Positions 32,440 through 44,034 of a DNA stretch of 64,000 nt are shown one piece after another. Source of the stretch: Onthophagus taurus. Its lineage: Eukaryota; Arthropoda; Insecta; Coleoptera; Scarabaeidae. The position numbers and the translations under genes were made by a program. Within the stretch, counting starts at the first letter, position 1; every line of letters begins with the position of its first letter. The notes beneath the pieces were generated by a model. The model saw only the letters and a list, made by a program, of their open reading frames with translations. It was not told the origin of the DNA and did not search any database. The stretch spans positions 689,501 through 753,500 of the forward strand of contig NC_091971.1 of the NCBI RefSeq assembly GCF_036711975.1, in the 5' to 3' direction.

Positions 32440-33660
32440 TCAATCAATTTGACAGATTCAAATCTACGTTTTTAGGTTAATCTTAGTTGTGATTAATAAA
32501 TACTACCAACTTAAAATTTATACGTTAAATTATTTGTGCCAATTTAAGACATAAATTGTATCTTAACTAAAATTTTTATTGGATTGTTTTGATTACACGA
32601 CTATGCCTCTTCGACAATGTTTACTTACCTCAAATCTAGTGGAAAGCGTGACGAGTTAATCACTATGATTATTACAATGATGCATTTTCCATTTCAAACT
32701 AATTTATCGCAAATTTTCTTGTATTACAAAAACAAAAACAGCTTACGATGATTAATAATTATTTATGAAGAAAAAAGTTATAAATAAATTAAAATAATTA
32801 AGCACTTAACAACCTTGAACGTGATTAGATGCGCGCACATTCTAAATGAATAGGTTATGTCATGTGTCAAAAAATATTTAAGTTTTATTTGATTATAATT
32901 TTTAATTTATTGAAGTGACCTTGAATGTAGTTGATTGTTGCATTAGATGAACGAAATGATTTCTCGTCGTGTTTTTCGTCAATCTTTAACTGAGGAAGGT
33001 CTTAAAATATCGTTGTGTGCATCAAACAACATTAATTGTAGTTAACCAAACAGTTTTGACAACTCTCAAAAATTTGACAGATTTAAATTGACGTTTAGGT
33101 TAATCTCATCATTAATCTAAGTTAAGTGTATTTTCATAAAATTAATACCGGGAAATTCATATAACTCGCGATATATTAATGCAGTAACCATAGTTACGAA
33201 ACTACCTAGTCTAGTGTTAGTTCTAGTGACAGTGCAAGTGTAAAACTAGAACTAACACTATACCTATAACTAGAATCATTTGGGTTTAGCCGCACGTCTC
33301 TCAAGACGGCTAAACCCGAATGATTCTAGTCTAGGTCTAGTGTTACTTCTAGTTTTAATTTAATAAAAATATGCAACATAATGTTTCTAGTGTCAAATAC
33401 TATTGACATGTTGCATTTTATGTGGGACAAAGTAAATAAGTTTCTATGAAAATATGCTTTTGTATATTGCATCTTAAGTAAAATTCACTGTATGTAATTT
33501 AATCGTATTTTATCAAATATTTTTATAGGTTAGATTGTGTTGTGTTGATTAACTAACTCTTCGACACTGTTTATTTACTTCAAATCTAATGGAAAGCGTG
33601 ACGAGTTAATCACTATAATCATTACAACACTCGATTTTCCATTTCTTATTTTCTTTTCTT
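32440..33660. repeat. Diverged direct duplication
   Basis: Two blocks recur in the same order about 0.6-0.95 kb apart. atttgacagattcaaatcta with taggttaatct at 32447 matches atttgacagatttaaattga with taggttaatct at 33069. cttcgacaatgtttacttac through gtggaaagcgtgacgagtta and atcactatgattattacaat at 32609-32680 matches cttcgacactgtttatttac through atggaaagcgtgacgagtta at 33558-33630. Confidence 0.65.
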
Positions 33661-36600
33661 AATTTTTCTTCGACTGTGAAACCCATTATTTGTTATTGAT
33701 TTATCCTAAAGAAAAAAGAAAGAAAACCGAAGAAGCGGCGTTATAAACAGAGGGGTGTAAAAGAGAGGAAAGTTTTTCGGGAGATGAGACGCCACCGGAT
33801 TTGTCCACAGAGTTTCCTTCCCTCCCGCTTCATCTGTCCACCTATTATGTATTGTATTTATTTATGAATCACCCGTAGGGGAAATACGGCACCCTTGAAC
33901 CTTGAACCAACAGAACACAATAAACCTAACCCCCTATTTTAGGCTGCTCATTCTCCATCCGCATTGATTTCCGTGCTTAACTCGTCGGTTTATTTAATAA
34001 TACGATAACTTGTTGCCTCAACGCAGCGTGATTTTAATTTTCTAGTAGACACTCGGTTTAAAAGACTTTTAGTATTATATCTTTACTGTGTTGCTTTGGT
34101 GCAGCTTTCACTTCGGTGAAGAATGACCCAGTGTCCTTGCAACTATCCGTTTCTCTGTCTTTTTCTATTTTCGAAACGGTTTTTTGTTTGCGTTCCTTCT
34201 CGCCAACATTAATTTATTGTTTATATTAATAACTAATAGGTACCTACAGGTGTTTTTTAAGTAATATTATAATGATAAAGTGCATGAGTCATCGTTACGA
34301 TGTTATAAGTTTTATCTTCCGATGACTATTCGTGGAGATACTACTCACCGGAAAGTCTTTATCTAAAAGCGATAACAATGTTTACAGAGAGAAAGAGAAA
34401 CTGCGCGAGGAGGAAAGAAAGAGGGAGAAAAAAACCAAGTTACTTCACCTATACAAAGTAGATTTGTGTAACTAGATTGGGAAATTATTAAAACATTTGT
34501 CATGTGTAATAGGATGATTAATGCTTATGCTTAAAATGAATTTTTAATTAAAAAAAGATATATTTATAAATTTATTAAAAAAAATTTTATTTGAATTAAT
34601 AAATTCTATTTTTTAATAAAAGTTAAAATATCTTTGTGGGAAGAGACAGAATCGAATCGCAAGATCAAGTCAAGTTGCGCGCGCGTCGTCGTCGTTTCGT
34701 TATTGTTTTTGTATGTGTGTGTACGTGCCTTTCTCCATATGTGTGAGTTTGTAGTTGTTCACCTTGAATGAACTCAGGGCGCAACAATGCAGACGCAAAG
34801 CTACACGATATAAAGAGAGCGCATAGGGGGCTCTGCCTGTCTCGACGTGCCTTCTTTTCCCCCTCCCCTCGTTGCCCCTTACCATTCCCTACGTTTTTCC
34901 CCCTTCTTCTACCATAGGACGACGACGCGCGCGTTTCAACTGTTTCCGAGGAGAGCCGCTAAAAATAGTAGGTGGGAGGCTGTATAACTGTATTGAAACG
35001 TTTTCGATCGAGATATTCAATAAGGATTTTATTAATTTCGTATTTCAGGTTATTAAAAATAATATTACGCAGTATTTAAATCTAATTCAAAGGAATTAAA
35101 TAACATTTTATGGAATTTTATAAATTAGGTTATGTTAGGTTTGACACATTTTGTTTTTATTATTTATTTTATGTTAGCTTTTATTGTAGATTTTATATTG
35201 TTCTCTTTAAAAACATTGTCTAATAATAAGATCTCCGTTTGGCTATTATTGGATGAATTTTGCCCGACCGGATGTAGACCGAAACCGGAAGTTATTCAGG
35301 GGGTTTTAAAATAAAAGGAGAGTGCCGGTTGTTCCAACGGTTTCTTCATTTGGACCGTTTCTTTGCCTTATTTTTACATTTAATTTTATACCAAATTTTA
35401 TTTTAAGAAGTTATTAATGAACGTATTCTTGACATTTAAACGTCAAATTATAGTGACTTTTATTTTACTAAAATTGATGAATATTTATTGAAATTAATGC
35501 AAAAGTACTTGGTAGTTTACTTTTTTTATTTATAAAACGTTAAGAATTAATATTACTACATGAAAATATAATTATGTTTAGTTTACTAAAATTGATTATG
35601 ATTTATATTTAAAAAAAATTTGAATTGGTAGTATTGTCATTTGACAATTATACATACAACGTCACCTTTTGACGTTGAAATTAGATAACTAAGTTTTTTT
35701 TTATTATTTATATAAAAAAATTATTTATATCATAAACAGATATTTAAAGTGATCACGATTTATCTTTTAGGTTATGTATAAAGTAACATCCGCAAAATGC
35801 AGACCATGTCGAAGAAGTAGGGCTCTGGGTCATCTCTAGTTTCTAGAAGGCTTATGATTTTTTCTTCTGTCTTTCTTTTTTTTATTTTCATCGCGGCCGC
35901 ACTTGATAGTTTTCTACGTCGCCATAGTAACTATACTGTATACATAGATATAGTAAGTAAGAGAAGAGAAAGTATCCTATTTTAGTTTTAGAGTTAGTCT
36001 TTGTTTCGATTTTCCTACTTGATAAAAACGTTAAAAAAAATCGCGTTCAAAAAATAAACAAAAAATGCAACATAAAGGTTAATAAACTCTTCTTCTTTCT
36101 TGTTTTTCTTCTCGATGAAAAAGAAGAAGATGTATAGAAAAAAGAAGATAAAACGAGTGTGGCGAATTGTAGTTTGCAGTTTATTCGTAATGTTGTGACG
36201 AGAGACCGTGTGATGTCTAACGGTTTCTTAGTTTGCTGCTGCTGCTGCACAGGTCAACGATGCTTTCTCTCTCTCTCATTATTTCTTTCCTTGTCAAGAT
36301 TCCAAAGGAAGGATACTTCATCAAAATGGTGGTACGTATTAGTCATAATTATTTTTTTAAATTTTATTATCTCATTTAAAACATAATAAAAATTTGTTTG
36401 TTGTTGTGGAAAAAATAAAGAATAAAAAAACAATTCGTAAAAATCAGTTTTGATAATCTTATCTGGTTTTTAACATCAAACGTAGTAATGGTAGCAGCCT
36501 CTCTACGCAACAGTTCAATCTTTTTACGTTATGCCTTCGGGAAGGTCGCGTACTTTTCCATTCCGGTGACGACTCTCGCTAAAACTCGCTCGATTAAAAC

Positions 36601-37416
36601 AAAAAAAAAACAAATTAACGCACTTTTGCGAAATTTCAAAATATATTTTTAGGTTAAATTGTTTAACAAACTACTCCAATTCATTAATTTATTTAATAAT
36701 TAGGACAAATTTAAATTATCGCTTTACGACCTTGAACGGTATTTTTGACAATATGCGCACGCACTCTAAATTGTTAGGTTAGGATGTAATGTCAACTGTC
36801 AATAAATGTTTTTATTTTATTATTAGGTTAGTTTTAGTAGGATTTTAAATCTTTTAAATTAATCGTCATAATTTTTAAGCTTAATAATTACTCTAAATTA
36901 TTTCAAAATTAGAAACGCATATTTAAATTTATCACTACGATTACCTTGAACGTGATTGGTTATATGTGAAGTGCGCGCGCACATAGTTGAGGTAGTACAT
37001 CGACAGAACAATGAAAATTATTAATTAAATAACCCTCGATATTTAAATAACATTTATCATAAACAAAATTATAAAAAAAAAATTCTACTTGAACGAAATA
37101 AGTAGATTTGCAAAATTTACGTCAAATTGACGTTTTAGGTTATTTCCTATCGAGACTACCAACTCAAAAGAAAATAAAAATATAAATTTGTTGAAAAATT
37201 TGTTAATAAATATTAAAAACTGTAATAGTAAAACCAATCAAATGAATGAATGAGAATTTTTGTATCAAACATGAATTTTAATAAACAAATTTCATAATTG
37301 TGAACGTCACGTTGGTATTTTTGCGTCATTTTTTAAGGGGAATATTGGAAAAAATCGTCAATAGGAACGTCATCGTAGCGGAGAAAACGTGCTCGGCGCG
37401 TGTAAATCGACCTTGA
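32812..37416. promoter_or_regulatory. Cluster of ACCTTGAA (TTCAAGGT) nuclear-receptor-like sites
   Basis: Sites at 32812-32819 (aaccttgaacgt), 32916-32925 (tgaccttgaatgt), 33898 (aaccttgaacc), 34759-34768 (tcaccttgaatg), 36727-36736 (cgaccttgaacg), 36941-36950 (ttaccttgaacgt) and 37408-37417 (cgaccttgaacgt). The reverse complement TTCAAGGTCR fits the monomer site of FTZ-F1 and ERR-type receptors (YCAAGGYCR), established knowledge for those families. At least two copies lie in a diverged 100 bp unit that also carries a gcgcgcacat-like block, so part of the cluster spread by duplication. Confidence 0.45.
33147..33360. repeat. Element end joined to palindromic repeat
   Basis: taccgggaaattcatataac, tcgcgatatattaatgcag and taaccatagttacgaaacta run straight into ctagtctagtgttagttcta and a palindrome (catttgggtttagccgcacg ... 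gacggctaaacccgaatgat). As at 27960-28375 and 21934-22190, the element end and the palindromic repeat occur together, suggesting one composite repeat. Confidence 0.7.
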
Positions 37417-39606
37417 ACGTAAAAACTCTCTGTGTCTGCTATCAATGGCAGATATAGACATTTTTACAATGGCAAAACAAAAGATAACAATGAAACAATC
37501 GCTTCAATCATCAAGATAACGAAGAATTAAAAAATATGATTTATTTCTTAAATAAAAGAAAAATTGGTAATGATGACTTAACAATCTTACGGAATCGATA
37601 ATTTATGTGTTAGATAAAAAAATAATTTTAAATTGACCGGTTGAAACAAACATAGCCTTAAAAAGACGTTGAATCGTTTTGTTAACGAATCTTTAACTTA
37701 CATCGTGATGACGCACATCCCTTTGGTCGATATTTTTCCTATATTTGTAGGTATAGGTGGAGATGGCGTTGGAAAAAAAATGAAGAGTGGGGGGAATTGC
37801 TCTCTTACTGACGTCACAACGTCGCGGCGCCTCGAATAGACGCGTCCATTCACGATCATCGTCGACCTCGTGCTCCGTGACTAAATAACGTGGCATGTAA
37901 ACCATTTTATATAAATATATTGTTATATTAAGATTAAAAATGTCAAAATTAACAATGTATATTTGAAATAAATTGGTTTTAAATAAAACAAATTATCTTA
38001 AAAAGGATTTGGTGAGAGAATATTGTAGCGTTTTTGTTATCAATAAAATAACATATATTTATTGGGTTATCAGTCTCGGGGCAATAAGATAAGATTGAAC
38101 CTGCATGAATATTGTGTTACTTATATGTATAATATAGTTTCCTCTTTTTTTTTCGAGTAAATATATTTCATTGTTAAAATGTGATGTATAAAAAAAAATT
38201 GATGATGTTTTTAAATGACGACTTGAAGCGGTTTTTCGTCCGGGAATAGCCCGAGAGAGATATTCTAAGTATTCAAACTTGTAAGAGGGGGAGTCTAAAT
38301 TTAAACCCTTTCCGAGTGACGAAAATCGAACTCTGGATGATGAGTCACGTTTTACTTCCGACGAGTTTAGCTGTACACCTATTATCATTTAAATAAAAAA
38401 AGGTAACCTAGATAAATGTAACAATAAAGAAGTGAGGTTAGGGCAAAGCTCTCAAATCTATTTCAAATCTATCTACTATATATTGTCTAATTGCAATTAA
38501 ATATAATGTTGATTGACGTAATCATTTTATTATAACTTAATTTGAATTAATTATAAATTGATTTGTGATTGTTATCACTTTAATATTTCCGCTTTACAAT
38601 GACATCTCCCTTAACTCACTCTATATATTCTATGGTCACATAATATTAATGTCAAATTTGACGTTTAATTTTATTTTAGGTTATATTTTAGTTTTGACAT
38701 TAAAAACGTCAATTTAATTTTTTACTGTATCTTAAAAATGAATTTGAATTACGACTTGTAAATTTCAATACCTTGTAATAACTCATATTGTTTGAAAATG
38801 AATATAAAGTGGACACATTCTAGTTGTAATTATGCAATAACGAAACTTCTTACGAAAGAAACGTAGCGGTTCTTTTAATAATATAATAAAATCGCGCTCG
38901 CATTACGTGTACGGTGTGTAAGCAAGAACTAACGCAATAAAACCGCAAAGTTCACGCTACACAATGATTAATGCTACCCAAGGGTTTTAAATCGATTAAA
39001 ATTATTTTTCGCATTCATTTTTATTTTTGGCAAGGATGATATAAACATTTGAATTAGTAACCAGAAAAAAAATGTAAATATTTTTATTCTGTTTTTTTTT
39101 TTGCAACATCGGTCCCACTCGACGATCTGAGTAAGACGTCTTAAAATAAAAAAAAATTAAACTTTCTATTTTTGTTGTTTCAGGAAGTAATAAGAAAATG
39201 TTAATAAGTAAAAAAAAACAAGAGTACTTGGAAATTCCCGTTTACCTTTATTAATTACTTATTCTTTTTTTTTAAGAAAAGGAATAAAACATTTTCAATA
39301 AAACCCAACAACTCACTGAGCATAAAATCACCCAGGATTTACCTTCTCACTTTAAACTATGACATCATTATTCATCGGAATCGAGTCAACATTTAAAACC
39401 AAATCGAGTCCGTTGTATTCATCGACTCATTACGTCCACATTTGGAGATTGAGGTAGTTGCAGTTGAGTGTGAAGTTTTTAGTTCCTGCACGAGATCTCC
39501 TTGAAGGTCTTTAGTTGCGTATGCGGACTACGATTGACGTAAAATGTAAAGGTGTGCGTAAAATATCTTTAAACAATGAAGAAAAACAAAAAATAATATT
39601 AAACTT

Positions 39607-39870
39607 ACAGTCTAGTGTTAGTTCTAGTTTTGGTTCAATAAAAATATGTAACGCAATAATATCTAGTGCTAAATAGCGCTACCTAGCACTATCATAAGAA
39701 CTAATACTAGACCTAGAACTAGAATCATTCGGGTTTAGCCGAACGTCTCTCAAGACGGCTAAAGCCGAATGATTCTAGTTCTAGGTCTATTGTTAGTTCT
39801 AGTTTTACACTAACACTGTCACTGGAACTAACACTATACCTAGAACTAGAATCATTTGGATAGAATGCAA
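39607..39870. repeat. Palindromic repeat family copy
   Basis: tctagtgttagttctagttt at the left, ctagaatcattcgggtttag then ccgaacgtctctcaagacgg in the centre, and mirrored arrays to about 39850, followed by a worn second half. One arm has gctaaagccgaatg in place of gctaaacccgaatg. Confidence 0.8.
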
Positions 39871-39921
39871 CCTGAGTTGCATTCTATCTATAGTACAACT
39901 TAAAAATAAATATTCGTTATA

Positions 39922-40376
39922 CCGGGTGTCCCATCCGTTGTGGCTTTTTAAGCTTTTTTGACGTCTATGTTTCAAGATAAAAACTCCAAATTCGATATGT
40001 ATTAAATCACCCTACTTGTGGTAATAAACCGACCGACCAGCTATATTCATTTTAAAATAAGTTTAATGTTAAGCCTCACCACTTACCTGGTTGGTTGGTT
40101 TATTACCCAACTGGCAATAAATGAGCGGCTCCTAGTCTGGGTCCACGATACCCTAAATTTTTGAAAAAATCGCTTTTTTTTGTGTGAATTTACTTTACTA
40201 TGATCATATGGTATAATTTTTGACATTTTTGCAATTACTGGCAAACCGTGCAATAAAAAATTTATTTGATATCATCAACTAGCCAAGTAGGGTGGCTAAA
40301 TATATATCGAATTTGGAGTTTCTATTTTGAAATTTAAATGTCAAAAAAGCCTATACCACAACCGATGGGACACCTG
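39922..40376. mobile_element. 455 bp MITE with TA target site
   Basis: The left end CCGGGTGTCCCATCCGTTGT is mirrored by the right end ACCGATGGGACACCTG, with TA immediately outside both. Arms continue for about 100 bp (ctccaaattcgatatgtatt with aatcaccctacttg, against caagtagggtggctaaatat with atatcgaatttggag). TA duplication and the CAGGTGTCCC-type end place it with Tc1/mariner-related non-autonomous elements. No coding frame. Confidence 0.85.
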
Positions 40377-40512
40377 TATATTAAAAACCTGAAATGATGG
40401 ATTTGAAGATTAATTTAAATAATTTGAGATGAAACCTGAATGAGCCCTGAAAATGAGAATAAAATTCTAGAGAAGGGTTTTGAAACTTTCAACTACTACC
40501 TACCCTCTTCGA

Positions 40513-40557
40513 TGACGTCACATCCATCTGTCGGTGCACGTGTCTTGATTTGAGTCA
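40513..40557. promoter_or_regulatory. CRE and AP-1-like sites downstream of IER-like gene
   Basis: TGACGTCA at 40513-40520 and TGAGTCA at 40551-40557 lie about 0.75 kb beyond the 3' end of the IER-like gene. Exact matches to CREB/ATF and AP-1 consensus; function inferred only. Confidence 0.35.
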
Positions 40558-41294
40558 TACCTCCGAAAAGGTACAGTCATTCAAAAAATAACACATCTTA
40601 TCTGCACATTTTAGTAAAAAAAAATTGAAATCATAATAAAACAAAATAAATTTATATTGCAAAAAATTTATTTTATATACTATACAATAATATCATAATA
40701 AAGTACAAATAATAAAATTACGTAAAATTAACTCCTAAAACGGAGCCGTAAGTTTCTTTTTAAGAGATATACATAATCGACGATATTTTTTCATTAAATT
40801 TAATATTTACACAAAAAAAAGGTGGATTTTTTTTCATTTATTAAAGTTCGTCATCGGATCAAGGTAGCGAGCTGATTGGAGGAAGGGGATTTTTTGTTTC
40901 TTCTCAGTTTAGCACGTAACTGCGCATGTCGCCGTTTAGATGGCGTTGTTTCACGATCTAGAACGATCGAGTCTTGTCGACGACGAGTTATTTTTTTGTT
41001 TTCTCTGGAATGTTAGTGACTTTTCTAGGGTATTTTTTCATTTTTTACGGTGAAATGCGCAGTTGGCAACGTTTTTAAAACCAAATTTAAAATAAAATAA
41101 TTTTTTAGTCGCACAAATTTAATTTAATGCCCGGATAAAATAAATTAAGAGTTTGAATGAATTAATTTTATTTTTCATCTTCAATTTGAGAGATCACTAA
41201 TTTTTCATTTAAAATTCGTTAAGGCCTTCACGTGTTTGAATTTTTTTACATATCTCATCAATTTCGTTTTTTTTTTCTTTTCTTTTTAATTTGG

Positions 41295-42170
41295 TTACAC
41301 GGTCATGGCAAGAAAGGGCCGCTGCTGTAGCACGTCATTACCTGGGTCTTTGGCTTGGGAAGAACACAAATCGGGAGTCGACATTGAACGCGTTAATTTT
41401 TGTTCACCACCACCTCCTCCGACACCAAAACTAAAAATCGACACCAACGAAGTAATTCGATCAATTTCCATCGCAGATCCGGAATTCGTCGTCGAATTTT
41501 CTTCTTTTTGCTGTTGTTCTTGGACCTCTTTAGAAATCGTTTCCGATAAAATCGTTGCATCATCGAGGAACACCGAATCATCGCCGTCTTCGGATTTACT
41601 TTTTTTCGGTAAAATTGATTGAACGGCTTCTTCCGTTTCCCAATCAGATACAGCTCTTCGTCGCTTTAAACAAGATGTTGGTGAAGTTGAGTTTCTTAAT
41701 AAATTAGTTTTATCCAAATCCAAATAAGTTAATTCTGTTGTTGTTGCTGTTGGTTGTGTTGGTGGTGATGATGATGATGAAATAGGTGGTTGATTTTCTT
41801 TATTTTGATTCTCTGTACATTTTTCGCATGAGGACGGTTGTAAAAAATCTAAATTATTAGTTTCTTCGGCATTTCCGGGTGTGGGAGTCGGTTCGATTCC
41901 GACTTCTTCGGCCGTAACAGCCACGAGATCTTCTTGTTCGTCATTGTTGATCGTTTGTTGGTAAGAAATGGGCATCATTGGTTGAACGGATGTAATAGGT
42001 GTTTGATAATGGACCATATTATACGCTTCTTCCATAAAAATAAAACGAGCTTTTTGTAACACAGTTGCCACCAATAAATTTTTATGCAAACTAACTCCGG
42101 CTCTGTTCGTTCTTGATTGGGCGATCTTCGTCAACGAAATTCCAATCAACCTTTGCGCTTCACTTGCCAT
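41295..42170 (-). CDS. Immediate early response family protein (IER2/IER5-like)
   Basis: A 291-residue intronless protein. The N-terminus EAQRLIGISLTKIAQSRTNR followed by AGVSLHKNLLVATVLQKAR (about residues 4-42) matches the conserved domain of vertebrate IER2/IER5/IER5L (ISLGKIY-x-SR-x-x-x-G-x-x-LHKNLLVSLVL-x-x-AR). Near the C-terminus ITSLVSIFSFG corresponds to the NVANLISIFG block, and the protein ends PFLAMTV where the family has a short hydrophobic tail. The middle is low-complexity (Gln, Ser, Pro, Thr, Glu) with a nuclear-type basic stretch CLKRRRAVSDWETEE and KKSKSED. Vertebrate members are intronless, serum/stress-induced nuclear regulators that bind PP2A. Which vertebrate paralogue corresponds is not decidable. 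A CRE and an AP-1-like site lie upstream of the start. Confidence 0.82.
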   Translation of the reverse strand: MASEAQRLIGISLTKIAQSRTNRAGVSLHKNLLVATVLQKARFIFMEEAYNMVHYQTPITSVQPMMPISYQQTINNDEQEDLVAVTAEEVGIEPTPTPGNAEETNNLDFLQPSSCEKCTENQNKENQPPISSSSSPPTQPTATTTELTYLDLDKTNLLRNSTSPTSCLKRRRAVSDWETEEAVQSILPKKSKSEDGDDSVFLDDATILSETISKEVQEQQQKEENSTTNSGSAMEIDRITSLVSIFSFGVGGGGGEQKLTRSMSTPDLCSSQAKDPGNDVLQQRPFLAMTV

Positions 42171-42183
42171 GTTTTATCTTCTA

Positions 42184-42190
42184 TGAGTCA
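42184..42190. promoter_or_regulatory. AP-1-like site just upstream of the IER-like start
   Basis: TGAGTCA 14 bp before the start codon, so probably in the 5' UTR or core promoter. It is an exact AP-1 (Fos/Jun) consensus. Function inferred. Confidence 0.35.
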
Positions 42191-42407
42191 CAAAGTTTTT
42201 TTATAACAATCTTAACCTCAAACACAAGAAAGGTGCGTCACTCAAATCACGATTTCGAAATAAAAAAAAATTAATGTTAAAGTTGGCCGTTTTTTCTCAA
42301 TAAGTTTCGATTTTTTTATTTTAATTACGTTATGATCACGTTCGATCGACACTTTCTACTAGAATGCGGCTATTAACGTTCTCGGTTCTACTTATAGGTT
42401 CTCGAAA

Positions 42408-42415
42408 TGACGTCA
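42408..42415. promoter_or_regulatory. Full CRE upstream of the IER-like gene
   Basis: TGACGTCA about 240 bp upstream of the start codon, in the GC-richer promoter-like stretch 42340-42640. The same octamer followed by CAAC occurs at 37809. CREs are a known feature of immediate-early promoters. Confidence 0.45.
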
Positions 42416-42806
42416 CAACCTACTTTCAACGTGTCCGCGACCAATCGCGTCGCGTCCTTGTCGATGCGACACGAACTTAGGCGTCAACGGCCGGTCGATC
42501 GGTCGGTAAGGTCGAGACCGATACCAGTATTAGTTTCGATTTTCGACCGTATCGACGACGTTTATTAATAGCGGAAGTTGATGTCATGAAAAAATACGCC
42601 GTCAAGTTTGTGCGTACGCAACCGGACCAACATCAGCCGCGATTTCTTTGTTCACCTCTATCTTTTTCTATCTTCTTGAGAATTTTTTGAATATCAATTT
42701 AGCTTTTTTAAACTTTATCTCTTTTCATATGATGGGATTTCCACGATTACAAAATACATTGAAAGAGAGAAACGAAAAGTAGAAGTGAGGAAGATGAAAG
42801 AAAATG

Positions 42807-42820
42807 TTAGGTTAGGTTAG
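42807..42820. repeat. Short TTAGG-type interstitial telomeric motif
   Basis: TTAGGTTAGGTTAG, nearly three units of the common insect telomere repeat TTAGG. It is too short to be more than suggestive and may equally be a variant of the AGGTTA motif common in this window. Confidence 0.3.
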
Positions 42821-43429
42821 TATTGTGAATTTTTCTACCTGCCTACTCCTTTTTTTTTCTTTTATATCTTAAATTTTTATGTTAGGTCTTAAATATTTCA
42901 TCTCAAAACTAATTTTTAAAGTTAAAACATTATAATAGAAACTTTTTTTTGTTGAAAATTGATACCTTATCTTATCAATTATCTTATCTTACTTTTTTAC
43001 CACTAATTATTTTTATTGTTATAATATTATTACAAAAAGCAAAATTAAACTCGGATTTTATTTGACAGCACTTTGACACTTGAACATTTTTATTTGACAA
43101 TACCTGTCAAAATTATAAAGTTGGCAACAATCAAGTTATGATTTGAAATCAGTTTATATCACATTGATGTTTAAATGATCGTTTTTAAAAAGAAGATTTT
43201 TAGCTTTATATCTATACAAAATTAATTAAAATAAATACTAAAGTGCAAATTGGAACTTATGGAAACGTTGGCTACGTTCTCCAACTGTCAACGTTTGCAA
43301 ACGATTTACCTTGTCAAACGCAAACTATTCACGGTTTTATTACGGTGAATTTTGTTGGCAAACGTAAATGTACAAATTTTACGTTTACTAAAATGACGGC
43401 CGTTTGCAAACCTTAATCTTCGTGCATCT

Positions 43430-43810
43430 GAAGACGGATTTAGCAGCACGTCTCTCAAGACTGCTAAACCCGAATGATTCTAGTTCTAGGTCTTGCGTTA
43501 TTTCTAATGATTCCAGTCTAAAAATTAGAACTAACACTAGGCCGACAACTAGAAACATTTAGGTAGCGCTAGTTAGCATAAGATATTACTATGTTATATA
43601 TTTTTATTAAATTAAAACTAGAACTAGCACTATCACTGGAACTAACACAAGACCTGGAATCATTCGAGTTCAGCCATACTGAGAGACGTGCGGCTAAACC
43701 CGTATGTTTCTAGTTCTTGGTCTAGTCTTAGTTCTAGTTTAACACTAGCACTATGACTGGAACTAACACTAGAACTAGAATCATTCTTGTTTAGCTATAC
43801 TGAGAGGTAG
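43430..43810. repeat. Palindromic repeat family, two or three merged copies
   Basis: cggatttagcagcacgtctc then tcaagactgctaaacccgaa at 43436-43475, and a second, diverged palindrome at 43650-43712 (ttcgagttcagccatactga, gagacgtgcggctaaacccg). They are linked by ctagaactagcactatcact-type arrays and a fragment aatattatgttatatatttt also found beside copies at 39640 and 56640. Confidence 0.75.
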
Positions 43811-44034
43811 GAGAGGTGGAGGTAGGATTTGTTGGGGCGTCTTGAATAAACTGTGAGTATTGCTCAGAGTTTTAGTACAGCCTAATAGTCAGCATCTAGA
43901 CTCTCCTCAAGACCCATTACCAACCATTTGTGCCCCTCTAAATAATACCTGTAAAGTATAGTAATAAAAAAAATAAAGTATACTTATTATTGCTTTATTA
44001 TTTTTTATAAAATCACAAAAAAAAACATTTTCTT

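Larger units (their letters stand above)
26835..41294. other. 14.5 kb without a gene I can support
   Basis: No reading frame here exceeds about 110 codons and none resembles a known protein or joins across splice sites. Parts are richer in GC and purine triplets (27440-27480, 28600-29120, 30340-30520, 31020-32260, 34640-34960, 37790-37880) and could be untranslated exons or regulatory DNA of genes outside the window or of the IER-like gene at 41295. Dispersed repeats, short elements and transcription-factor-like sites are listed separately. A large intron of an unseen gene cannot be excluded. Confidence 0.5.

Noticed and set aside
41305-41622. Plus-strand open frame opposite the IER-like gene
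   Set aside because: It lies opposite conserved C-terminal coding sequence and is low-complexity.
42807-42820. Interstitial telomere
   Set aside because: Under three TTAGG units; the AGGTTA motif is common here for other reasons.
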